Assembly: GCF_000003605.2 (NCBI RefSeq)
Contig: NW_003142756.1
Span: 1-64,000 of the forward strand
Reading direction: 5' to 3'
DNA: 64,000 nt
Source: Saccoglossus kowalevskii
Taxonomy: Eukaryota; Hemichordata; Enteropneusta; Harrimaniidae
The number at the start of each line of letters is the position of its first letter. Position 1 is the first letter of the stretch. Below are positions 1 to 9,391 of this stretch, piece by piece. Both the position numbers and the translations under genes were made by a program. The notes beneath the pieces are model-generated. The model did no database searches and was not told the DNA's origin. It saw nothing but the letters and a program-made list of their open reading frames with translations.

Positions 1-7
1 AACTATT

Positions 8-15
8 TTAATTAA
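8..15. repeat. TTAATTAA palindrome (representative, M1)
   Basis: An 8 bp dyad at the start of nearly every unit; altered in M15 (TTAGTTAA). A restriction enzyme cutting at TTAATTAA would release the array largely as 926 bp steps. Confidence 0.7.
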
Positions 16-344
16 TGGAAAGTTTTCAAATTCCTTCTAATTTTTAAGAACAAGTTATCGATGCTGTCGGCACGTAGTGGGTTTTAAGCTTTCAAAACAC
101 CGTTCAAAGTGATTGCAAAATTGTGCAAAGTTATGGCAATTTGATAGATGTATTTGTCTATATGACCTAAGTTGGTATTATATAAAATCGCGCAGTTGTA
201 ATGTCGACAAATTTAATAAAAGCCAGGTGAACGCCGTCTATAAATGTTCACATGAGCTGACTGTAATATGTTAGAAAACAACGTGCAAAGTTTGAAAAAT
301 CGAAGGAAATGTTGGTGGAGTTGCTTGTATATTTAACCTAAGTT

Positions 345-356
345 TTGTCATGACAA
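345..356. repeat. Perfect palindrome TTGTCATGACAA (representative, M1)
   Basis: A 12 bp dyad present in most copies. In form Q copies (M6, M22, M23, M32, M33, M61) it extends to 14 bp as ATTGTCATGACAAT. Broken or trimmed in M3, M24, M26, M29, M35 and M53. A dimeric protein site is possible but no family is clearly indicated. Confidence 0.6.
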
Positions 357-617
357 CCCAGCAGTTAAATTTCGAAAACATTAAGTAATTGTATCGAGAA
401 TGCCTCATATATAAGTAGATTATCACAACAGCCAACCGAAAAATCGACAACAAACTGCTTACAAAGTCGTGAAAAGCGATTGCAAAGTAGGTAGTTTCAT
501 TCCGGATTGTTACCTGTGATATCATATTAACAAGTCCCATAGTTAAAAGTTCGTAAATGTGAATAAAAATGTAATAAATGACCGTTAAATAACCGTAGTG
601 TTACTCCGAGTATGTAG

Positions 618-630
618 AGGTCATAGGTCA
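618..630 (+). promoter_or_regulatory. DR1-like direct repeat AGGTCA-T-AGGTCA (representative, M1)
   Basis: Two perfect AGGTCA hexamers one base apart. This is the direct-repeat-1 pattern bound by nuclear receptors of the RXR/USP, HNF4 and COUP-TF groups. It lies about 617 bases into each unit. I saw altered half-sites only in M4, M21, M25, M30, M31, M47, M50 and M60; M22 keeps both hexamers with a C spacer. Whether any receptor binds is unknown; the motif could be incidental to the repeat. Confidence 0.5.
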
Positions 631-687
631 ATTCTAGAAGGTATATGTGCCAGCAATATCGATTTAAAACATCTGAAAACATGAAAT

Positions 688-703
688 AGCCGCCAATTCG
701 GCT
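688..703. repeat. Short inverted repeat AGCCG-CCAATT-CGGCT (representative, M1)
   Basis: A five-pair GC stem with a six-base loop, the most GC-rich small element of the unit. Most copies keep it; M3 has lost it by deletion, and M20, M27, M29, M32, M36, M38, M39, M47, M50, M56, M60 and M63 carry arm or loop changes. It sits inside the 72 bp duplication. Confidence 0.55.
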
Positions 704-849
704 TAATTTCAAATAATTTATGTAGCTGTGTTGTTGCGTGATCGACAAATGTTTAAAGTAAAGCGCAATCGGGCGTGGTTAGCACTAGCATGGGAGACTT
801 CCGTAGTAAACAAGCGTTGAACTTTGTTTTTCATCGCATACATGGACAA

Positions 850-858
850 TATATAAAG
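850..858 (+). promoter_or_regulatory. TATA-box-like TATATAAAG near the unit end (representative, M1)
   Basis: GGACAATATATAAAGCAACG context, kept in most copies; a group from M8 to M19 with M26 and M39 reads ACAACATATAAAG instead, and M55 has AATATAAAAAGC. It lies about 220 bases after the DR1 element. No transcription evidence is available. Confidence 0.2.
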
Positions 859-902
859 CAACGTTCCTGCTATCTCTCTTACTGTGATATCAATTATTTA
901 TA

Positions 903-918
903 GTGCAAAATCGTGCAA
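903..918 (+). repeat. GTGCAA pair with 10 bp spacing (representative, M1)
   Basis: GTGCAA occurs twice, 10 bases apart, just before the unit boundary I use. M39 and M59 have lost exactly one spacing unit, which fits replication slippage between the two copies. Confidence 0.7.
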
Positions 919-925
919 TTTTTGT

Positions 926-1850
926 AACTATTTTAATTAATGGAAAGTTTTCAAATTCCTTCTAATTTTTAAGAACAAGTTATCGATGCTGTCGGCACGT
1001 AGTGGGTTTTAAGCTTTCAAAACACCGTTCAAAGTGATTGCAAAATTGTGCAAAGTTATGGCAATTTGATAGATGTATTTGTCTATATGACCTAAGTTGG
1101 TATTATATAAAATCGCGCAGTTGTAATGTCGACAAATTTAATAAAAGCCAGGTGAACGCCGTCTATAAATGTTCACATGAGCTGACTGTAATATGTTAGA
1201 AAACAACGTGCAAAGTTTGAAAAATCGAAGGAAATGTTGGTGGAGTTGCTTGTATATTTAACCTAAGTTTTGTCATGACAACCCAGCAGTTAAATTTCGA
1301 AAACATTAAGTAATTGTATCGAGAATGCCTCATATATAAGTAGATTATCACAACAGCCAACCGAAAAATCGACAACAAACTGCTTACAAAGTTGTGAAAA
1401 GCGATTGCAAAGTAGGTAGTTTCATTCCGGATTGTTACCTGTGATATCATATTAACAAGTCCCATAGTTAAAAGTTTGTAAATGTGAATAAAAATGTCCT
1501 AAATGACCGTTAAATAACCGTAGTGTTACTCCGAGTATGTAGAGGTCATAGGTCAATTCTAGAAGATATTTGTGCCAGCGATATCGATTTAAAACATCTG
1601 AAAACATAAAATACCGCCAATTCGGCTTAGTTTCAAATAATTTATGCAGCTGTGTGGTTGGGTAACAGACAAATGTTTGAAGTAAAGCACAATCGGGCGT
1701 GGTTAGTACTTGCATGGGAGACTTCCGTAGTTAACAAGGGGTTGAATTTTGTTTTTCATCACACACATGGACAATATATAAAGCAACGTTCCTGCTGTCT
1801 TTCTTACTGTGATATCAATTATTTATAGTGCAAATTCGTGCAATTTTTGT
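926..1850 (+). repeat. Monomer M2 (A, P, tail 3; 925 bp)
   Basis: Head as M1, tail of form 3 with CATCACACACATGG and AAATTCGTGC. The head-to-tail switch at about 1,490 marks a recombination or conversion boundary between subfamilies. Confidence 0.97.
1579..1586. repeat. CGATATCG palindrome (representative, M2)
   Basis: Present about 40 bases after the DR1 element in most copies; M1, M53-like variants aside, M1 and M58 read CAATATCG and M61 TGATATCG. The nearby ATCGAT repeats part of it. It contains CGATA on both strands, a motif known for some insect boundary and replication factors, but that link is only suggestive. Confidence 0.3.
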
Positions 1851-2756
1851 AACTATTTTAATTAATGGAAAGTTTTCAAATTCCTTCTAATTTTCAAGAA
1901 TAAGTTATCGATGCTGTCGGCACGTAGTGGGTTTTAAGCTGTCAAAACACCGTTCAAAGTGATTGCAAAGTTGTGCAAAGTTATGGCAATTTGATAGATG
2001 TATTTGTCTATATGACCTAAGTTGGTATTATATAAAATCGCGCAGTTGTAAAGTCGACAAATTTAATAAAAGCCTGGTGAACGCCGTCTATAAATGTTCA
2101 CATGAGCTGACTGTAATATGTTAGAAAACAACGTGCAAAGTTTGAAAAATCGAAGGAAATGTTGGTGGAGTTGCTTGTATATTTAACCTAAGTTTTGTCA
2201 AGACAACCCAGCAGTTAAATTTCGTAAACATTAAGTAATTGTATCGAGAATTCCTCATATATAAGTAGATTATCACAACAGCCAACCGAAAAATCGACAA
2301 CAAACTGCTTACAAAGTTGTGAAAAGCGATTGCAAAGTAGGTAGTTTCATTCCGGATTGTTACCTGTGATATCATATTAACAAGTCCCATAGTTAAAAGT
2401 ACGTAAATGTGAATAAAAATGTCCTAAATGACCGTTAAATAACCGTAGTGTTACTCCGAGTATGTAGAGGTCATAGGTCATTTCTATAAGGTATTTGTTC
2501 CAGCGATATCGATTTAAAACATCTGAAAACATGAAATTTCAAATAATTTATGCAGCTGTGTTGTTGGGTGACCGACAAATGTTTAAAGTAAAGCACAATT
2601 GGGCGTGGTTAGCACTTGCATGGGAGTCTCCCGTAGTAAACAAGGTGTTGAATTGTGTTTTTCATCGCATACATGGACAATATATAAAGCAACGTTCCTG
2701 CTGTCTTTCTCACTGTAATATCAATTATTTATAGTGCAAATTCGTGCAATTTTTGT
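1851..2756 (+). repeat. Monomer M3 (A, P, tail 1; 906 bp, hairpin deleted)
   Basis: A 20 bp deletion at about 2535 removes the AGCCG...CGGCT hairpin and its short flank exactly, joining ATGAAAT to TTCAAAT. GTCAAGACAAC breaks the central palindrome. GAGTCTCCCG and AAGGTGTTGAATTGTG resemble M35. Confidence 0.97.
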
Positions 2757-3685
2757 AACTATTTTAATTAATGGAAAGTTTTCAAATTCCTTCTAATTTT
2801 CAAGAACAAGTTATCGATGCTGTCGGCACGTAGTGGGTTTTAAGCTGTTAAAATACCGTTCAAAGTGATTGCAAAGTTGTGCAAAGTTATGGCAAAGTTG
2901 ATAGATGTATTTGTATATATGAGCTAAGTTGTTGGTATATAAAAACGCGCAGTTGTAAAGTCGACAAATTTAATAAAAGCCAGGTGAACGCCGTCTATAA
3001 ATGTTCACATGAGCTGACTGTAATATGTTAGAAAACAACGTGCAAAGTTTGAAAAATCGAAAGAAATGTTGGTGGAGTTGCTTGTATATTTAACCTAAGT
3101 TTTTGTCATGACAACCCAGCAGTTAAATTTCGTAAACATTAAGTAATTGTATCGAGAATGCCTCATATATAAGTAGATTATCACAACAACCAACCGAAAA
3201 ATCGACAACAAACTGCTTACAAAGTTGTGAAAAGCGATTGCAAAGTAGGGTAGTTTCATTCCGGATTGTTACCTGTGATATCATATTAACAAGTCCCCAT
3301 AGTTAAAAGTTCGTAAATGTGAATAAAAATGTCCTAAATGACCGTTAAATAACCGTAGTGTTACTCCGAGTATGTTGAGGTGATAGGTCAATTCTAGAAG
3401 GTATTTGTGCCAGCGATATCGATTTAAAACATCTGAAAACATGAAATAGCCGCCAATTCGGCTTAATTTCAAATAATGTATGCAGCTGTGTAGTTTGGTG
3501 GCAGACAAATGTTTGAAGTAAATCACAATCGGGCGTGGTTAGCACTTGGATGGGAGACTTCCGTAGTAAACAAGCGTTGAATTTTGTTTTTCATCGCATA
3601 CATGGACAATATATAAAGCAACGTTCCTGTTATCTTTTTTACTGTGATATCAATTATTTATAGTGCAAAATTTTGCAATTTTTGT
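2757..3685 (+). repeat. Monomer M4 (A/B hybrid, P, tail 2; 929 bp)
   Basis: Block I starts as A (CCGTTCAAAGTGATTG) and ends as B (GGCAAAGTTGATAG), which explains the extra base. The first DR1 half-site is AGGTGA instead of AGGTCA. Markers TATGTTGAGG, CTTGGATGGG, CTGTTATCTTTTTTACTG and AAATTTTGC recur together in M66 and partly in M55. Confidence 0.97.
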
Positions 3686-4609
3686 AACTATTTTAATTAA
3701 TGGAAAGTTTTCAAATTCCTTCTAATTTTCAAGAACAAGTTATCGATGCTGTCGGCACGTAGTGGGTTTTAAGCTGTCAAAACACCGTTCAAAGTGATTG
3801 CAAAATTGTGCAAAGTTATGGCAATTTGATAGATGTATTTGTATATATGACCTAAGTTGGTATTATATAAAATCGCGCAGTTTTAAAGTCGACAAATTTA
3901 ATAAAAGCCAGGTGAACGCAGTCTATAAATGTTCACAACAGCTGACTGTAATATGTTAGAAAACAACGTGCAAAGTTGGGAAAATCGAAGGAAATGTTGG
4001 TGGAGTTGCTTGTATATTTAACCTAAGTTTTTGTCATGACAACCCAGCAGTTAAATTTCGAAAACATTAAGTAATTGTATCGAGAATGCCTCATATATAA
4101 GTAGATTATCGCAACAGCCAACCGAAAAATCGACAACAAACTGCTTACAAAGTTGTGAAAAGCGATTGCAAAGTAGGTAGTTTCATTCCGGATTGTTACC
4201 TGTGATATCATATTAACAAGTCCCATAGTTAAAAGTTCGTAAATGTGAATAAAAATGTCCTAAATGACCGTTAAATAACCGTAGTGTTACTCCGAGTATG
4301 TAGAGGTCATAGGTCAATTCTAGAAGGTATTTGTTCCAGCGATATCGATTTAAAACATCTGAAAACATGAAATAGCCGCCAATTCGGCTTAATTTCAAAT
4401 AATTTGTGTAGCTGTGTTGTTGAGTGACCGACAAATGTTTAAAGTAAAGCGCATCGGGCGTGGGTAGCACTTGCATGGGAGACTTCCGTAGTAAACAAGC
4501 GATGAATTTTGTTTTTCATCGAATACATGGACAATATATAAAGCAACGTTCTGCTATCTTTCTTACTGTGATATCAATTATTTATGGTGCAAAATCGTGC
4601 AATTTTTGT
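3686..4609 (+). repeat. Monomer M5 (A', P, tail 1; 924 bp)
   Basis: CACAACAGCTG replaces CACATGAGCTG. ATTTGTGTAGCTG links it with M44-M46, M67 and M68. M4-M5 has the same order as M55-M56 and M66-M67. Confidence 0.97.
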
Positions 4610-4710
4610 AACAATTTTAATTAATGGAAAGTTTTCAAATTCCTTCTAATTTTCAAGAACAAGTTATCGATGCTGTCGGCACGTAGTGGGTTTTAAGCTG
4701 TTAAAACACC

Positions 4711-4751
4711 GTGCAAAGTTGTTCAAAGTTGTGCAAAGTTATGGCAAAGTT
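4711..4751 (+). repeat. In-phase 10 bp CAAAGTT sub-repeats (representative, M6)
   Basis: GTGCAAAGTT, GTTCAAAGTT, GTGCAAAGTT then ATGGCAAAGTT: four units of 10 or 11 bases in B-type copies. A-type copies hold a degraded version with GATTGCAAA and ending CAATTTG. CAAAGT also recurs singly further on (CGTGCAAAGTTT, TTACAAAGTTG, TTGCAAAGTAG). Confidence 0.8.
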
Positions 4752-4787
4752 GATAGATGTATTTGTATATATGAGCTTAGTTGTTGG

Positions 4788-4797
4788 TATATAAAAA
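4788..4797 (+). promoter_or_regulatory. TATA-box-like TATATAAAAA in block I (representative, M6)
   Basis: Follows GTTGG and precedes CGCGCAG in B-type copies. A-type copies have TATTATATAAAATCGC in the same place. It matches the TATA consensus but AT-rich DNA offers many such matches, so promoter activity is speculative. Confidence 0.2.
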
Positions 4798-5535
4798 CGC
4801 GCAGTTGTAAAGTCGACAAATTTAATAAAAGCCAGGTGAACGCAGTCTATAAATGTTCACAACAGCTGACTGTAATATGTTAGAAAACAACGTGCAAAGT
4901 TTGAAAAATCGAAGGAAATGTTGGTGGAGTTGCTTGTATATTTAACCACAGTCATTGTCATGACAATCCCGCAGTTCAGTTTGGAAAACATTAAGTAATT
5001 GTATCGAGAAAGCCTCATATATAAGCAGATAATCACAACAGCCAACCGAAAAATCGACAACAAACTGCTTACAAAGTTGTGAAAAGCGATTGCAAAGTAG
5101 GTAGTTTCATTCCGGATTGATACCTGTGATATCATATTAACAAGTCCCATAGTTAAAAGTTCGTAAATGTGAATAAAAATGTCCTAAATGACCGTTAAAT
5201 AACCGTAGTGTTACTCCAAGTATGTAGAGGTCATAGGTCAATTCTAGAAGGTATTTGTTCCAGCGATATCGATTTAAAACATCTGAAAACATGAAATAGC
5301 CGCCAATTCGGCTTAATTTCAAATAATTTATGCAGCTGTGTTGTTGGGTGACCGACAAATGTTTAAAGTAAAGCGCAATCGGGCGTGGTTAGCACTTGCA
5401 TGGGAGACTTCCGTAGTAAACAAGCGTTGAATTTTGTTTTTCATCGCATACATGGACAATATATAAAGCAACGTTCCTGCTATCTTTCTTACTGTGATAT
5501 CAATTATTTATGGTGCAAAATCGTGCAATTTTTGT

Positions 5536-6460
5536 AACAATTTTAATTAATGGAAAGTTTTCAAATTCCTTCTAATTTTCAAGAACAAGTTATCGATGCT
5601 GTCGGCACGTAGTGGGTTTTAAGCTGTTAAAACACCGTGCAAAGTTGTTCAAAGTTGTGCAAAGTTATGGCAAAGTTGATAGATGTATTTGTATATATGA
5701 GCTAAGTTGTTGGTATATAAAAACGCGGAGTTGTAAAGTCGACAAATTTAATAAAAGCCAGGTGAACGCAGCCTATAAATGTTCACATGAGCTGACTGTA
5801 ATATGTTAGAAAACAACGTGCAAAGTTTGAAAAATCGAAGGAAATGTTGGTGGAGTTGCTTGTATATTTAACCTAAGTCTTTGTCATGACAACCCAGCAG
5901 TTAAATTTCGAAAACATTAAGTAATTGTATCGAGAATGCCTCATATATAAGTAGATTATCACAACAGCCAACCGAAAAATCGACAACAAACTGCTTACAA
6001 AGTTGTGAAAAGCGATTGCAAAGTAGGTAGTTTCATTCCGGATTGTTACCTGTGATATCATATTAACAAGTCCCATAGTTAAAAGTTCGTAAATGTGAAT
6101 AAAAATGTCCTAAATGACCGTTAAATAACCGTAGTGTTACTCCGAGTATGTAGAGGTCATAGGTCAATTGTAGAAGGTATTTGTGCCAGCGATATCGATT
6201 TAAAACATCTGAAAACATGAAATAGCCGCCAATTCGGCTTAGTTTCAAATAATTTATGCAGCTGTGTTGTTGGGTGACCGACAAATGTTTGAATAAAGCT
6301 CAATCGGGCGTGGTTAGCACTTACATGGGAGACTTCCGTAGTAAACAAGCGTTGAATTTTGTTTTTCATCGCATACATGGACAATATATAAAGCAACGTT
6401 CCTGCTATCTTTCTTACTGTGATATCAATTATTTATAGTGCAAAATCTTGCAATTTTTGT
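5536..6460 (+). repeat. Monomer M7 (B, P, tail 1; 925 bp)
   Basis: Carries ACGCGGAG, CAATTGTAGAAGG, the one-base-short GTTTGAATAAAG and CTTACATGGG. The last half recurs almost unchanged in M28, about 19.8 kb away. Confidence 0.97.
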
Positions 6461-7394
6461 AACTATTTTAATTAATGGAAAGTTTTCAAATTCCTTCTAA
6501 TTTTCAAGAACAAGTTATCGATGCTGTCGGCACGTAGTGGGTTTTAAGCTGTTAAAACACCGTGCAAAGTTGTTCAAAGTTGTGCAAAGTTATGGCAAAG
6601 TTGATAGATGTATTTGTATATATGAGCTTAGTTGTTGGTATATAAAAACGCGCAGTTGTAAAGTCGACAAATTTAATAAAAGCCAGGTGAACGCAGCCTA
6701 TAAATGTTCACATGAGCTGACTGTAATATGTTAGAAAACAACGTGCAAAGTTTGAAAAATCGAAGGAAACGTTGGTGGAGTTGCTTGTATATTTAACCTA
6801 AGTCTTTGTCATGACAACCCAGCTGTTAAATTTCGAAAACATTAAGTAATTTTATCGAGAATGCCTCATACATAAGTAGATTATCACAACAACCAACCGA
6901 AAAATCGACAACAAACTGCTTACAAATTTGTGAAAAGCGATTGCAAAGTAGGTAGTTTCATTCCAGATTGTTACCTGTGATATCATATAAACAAGTCACA
7001 TAGTTAAAAGTTCGTAAATGTGAATAAAAATGTCCTAAATGACCGTTAAATAACCGTAGTGTTACTCCGAGTATGTAGAGGTCATAGGTCAATTCTAGAA
7101 GGTATTTGTGCCCGCGATATCGATTTAAAACATCTGAAAACATGAAACAGCCGCCAATTCGGCTTAATTTCAAATAATGTATGCAGCTGTGTAGTTGGGT
7201 GACAGACAAATGTTTGAAGTAAAGCGCAATCGGGCGTGGTTAGCACTTGCATGGGAGACTTCCGTAGTAAACAAGCGTTGAATTTTGTTTTTCATCGCAT
7301 ACATGGACAACATGACAACATATAAAGCAACGTTCCTGCTGTCTTTCTTACTGTGATATCAATTATTTATAGTGCAAATTCGTGCAATTTTTGT
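6461..7394 (+). repeat. Monomer M8 (B, P, tail 2; 934 bp)
   Basis: An 8 bp CATGACAA gain at about 7311-7318 makes GGACAACATGACAACATA, a local slippage product. TTCCAGATTG and ATATAAACAAGTCACAT are shared with M10, M16 and M27. The hairpin's left flank reads GAAACAGCCG. Confidence 0.97.
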
Positions 7395-8392
7395 AACTAT
7401 TTTAATTAATGGAAAGTTTTTAAATTCCTTCTCATTTTCAAGAACAAGTTATCGATACTGTCGGCACGTAGTGGGTTTTAAGCTGTTAAAACACAGTGCA
7501 AAGTTGTTCAAAGTTGTGCAAAGTTATGGCAAAGTTGATAGATGTATTTGTATATATGAGCTAAGTTGTTGGTATATAAAAACGCGCAGTTGTAAAGTCG
7601 ACAAATTTAATAAAAGCCAGGTGAACGCAGCCTATAAATGTTCACATGAGCTGACTGTAATATGTTAGAAAACAACGTGCAAAGTTTGAAAAATCGAAGG
7701 AAATGTTGGTGGAGTTGCTTGTATATTTAACCTAAGTCTTTGTCATGACAACCCAGCAGTTAAATTTCGAAAACATTAAGTAATTGTATCGAGAATGCCT
7801 CATATATAAGTAGATTATCACAACAGCCAACCGAAAAATCGACAACAAACTGCTTACAAAGTTGTGAAAAGCGATTGCAAAGTAGGTAGTTTCATTCCGG
7901 ATTGTTACCTGTGATATCATATTAACAAGTCCCATAGTTAAAAGTTCGTAAATGTGAATAAAAATGTCCTAAATGACCGTTAAATAACCGTAGTGTTACT
8001 CCGAGTATGTAGAGGTCATAGGTCAATTGTAGAAGGTATTTGTGCCAGCGATATCGATTTAAAACATCTGAAAACATGAAATAGCCGCCAATTCGGCTTA
8101 GTTTCAAATAATTTATGCAGCTGTATCGATTTAAAACATCTGAAAACATGAAATAGCCACCAATTCGGCTTAATTTCAAATAATGTATGCAGCTGTGTAG
8201 TTGGGTGACAGACAAATGTTTGAAGTAAAGCGCAATCGGGCGTGGTTAGCACTTGCATGGGAGACTTCCGTAGTAAACAATCGTTGAATTGTGTTTTTCA
8301 TCGCATACATGGACAACATATAAAGCAACGTTCCTGCTGTCTTTCTTACTGTGATATCAATTATTTATAGTGCAAATTCGTGCAATTTTTGT
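7395..8392 (+). repeat. Monomer M9 (B, P, duplicated tail; 998 bp)
   Basis: Contains the 72 bp duplication (8053-8124 and 8125-8196). From about 7,990 on it matches M15 at an offset of exactly 5,700. CGATACTG and ACACAGTGC are private. Confidence 0.97.
8053..8196 (+). repeat. 72 bp tandem duplication in M9
   Basis: Two 72 bp copies beginning ATCGATTTAAAAC. The first ends in the tail 1 form (CTTAGTTTC, TTTATGCAGC), the second in the tail 2 form (GCCACC, CTTAATTTC, TGTATGCAGC). Each holds one AGCC...CGGCT hairpin region. Confidence 0.95.
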
Positions 8393-9391
8393 AACTATTT
8401 TAATTAATGGAAAGTTTTCAAATTCCTTCTCATTTTCAAGAACAAGTTATCGATGCTGTCGGCACGTAGTGGGTTTTAAGCTGTTAAAACACCGTGCAAA
8501 GTTGTTCAAAGTTGTGCAAAGTTATGGCAAAGTTGATAGATGTATTTGTATATATGAGCTTAGTTGTTGGTATATAAAAACGCGCAGTTGTAAAGTCGAC
8601 AAATTTAATAAAAGCCAGGTGAACGCAGCCTATAAATGTTCACATGAGCTGACTGTAATATGTTAGAAAACAACGTGCAAAGTTTGAAAAATCGAAGGAA
8701 ATGTTGGTGGAGTTGCTTGTATATTTAACCTAAGTCTTTGTCATGACAACCCAGCAGTTAAATTTCGAAAACATTAAGTAATTTTATCGAGAATGCCTCA
8801 TATATAAGTAGATTATCACAACAGCCAACCGAAAAATCGACAACAAACTGCTTACAAAGTTGTGAAAAGCGATTGCAAAGTAGGTAGTTTCATTCCAGAT
8901 TGTTACCTGTGATATCATATAAACAAGTCACATAGTTAAAAGTTCGTAAATGTGAATAAAAATGTCCTAAATAACCGTTAAATAACCGTAGTGTTACTCC
9001 GAGTATGTAGAGGTCATAGGTCAATTCTAGAAGGTATTTGTTCCAGCGATATCGATTTAAAACATCTGAAAACATGAAATAGCCGCCAATTCGGCTTAGT
9101 TTCAAATAATTTATGCAGCTGTATCGATTTAAAACATCTGAAAACATGAAATAGCCACCAATTCGGCTTAATTTCAAATAATGTATGCAGCTGTGTAGTT
9201 GGGTGACAGACAAATGTTTGAAGTAAAGCGCAATCGGGCGTGGTTAGTACTTGCATGGGAGACTCCCGTAGTAAACAAGGTCTTGAATTTTGTTTTTCAT
9301 CACACACATGGACAACATATAAAGCAACGTTCCTGCTATCTTTCTTACTGTGATATCAATTATTTATAGTGCAAATTCGTGCAATTTTTGT
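8393..9391 (+). repeat. Monomer M10 (B, P, duplicated tail; 999 bp)
   Basis: 72 bp duplication at 9051-9122 and 9123-9194. TTCTCATTTT, AATTTTATCG, TTCCAGATTG and CAAGGTCTTG. Nearly identical to M16, 5,700 bp downstream; the differences seen are single bases. Confidence 0.97.
9051..9194 (+). repeat. 72 bp tandem duplication in M10
   Basis: Same junction (AGCTGTATCGAT) and same pair of unlike halves as in M9, so one ancestral event. Confidence 0.95.

Larger units (their letters stand above)
1..925 (+). repeat. Monomer M1 (A, P, tail 1; 925 bp)
   Basis: Shares TTTTTAAGAAC and GCTTTCAAAAC with M2, and its first 560 bases or so are nearly identical to M2, so the two look like a recent tandem duplication. 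Private features are GTAATAAATG (also in M34), GGTATATGTGCC and CAGCAATATCG. Left neighbour is outside the window. Confidence 0.97.
4610..5535 (+). repeat. Monomer M6 (B, Q, tail 1; 926 bp)
   Basis: Starts AACAATTTT. Form Q block II with CCACAGTCATTG and GCAGATAATC. TACTCCAAG is shared with M23, which matches it from block II through the tail, so the two share a recent source despite lying 16 kb apart. Confidence 0.97.

Noticed and set aside
190-230. AATAAA strings as true polyadenylation signals
   Set aside because: Such strings are expected by chance in AT-rich DNA; no transcript context supports them.
4711-4751. Independent microsatellite
   Set aside because: Only four imperfect 10-11 base units at a fixed place in the unit; better described as a sub-repeat of the monomer.
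5612-5809. Plus-strand 65-codon frame, 98 codons in some copies (for example 8370-8666)
   Set aside because: Present mainly in B-type copies because A-type block I shifts the frame. It spans the CAAAGTT sub-repeats and the TATA-like string. No sign of selection for coding.
5873-6284. Short open frames on both strands (65-137 codons) as protein genes
   Set aside because: They repeat only because the unit repeats, are broken in many copies, vary mostly by amino-acid changes, and match no protein family I recognise. No gene is annotated.
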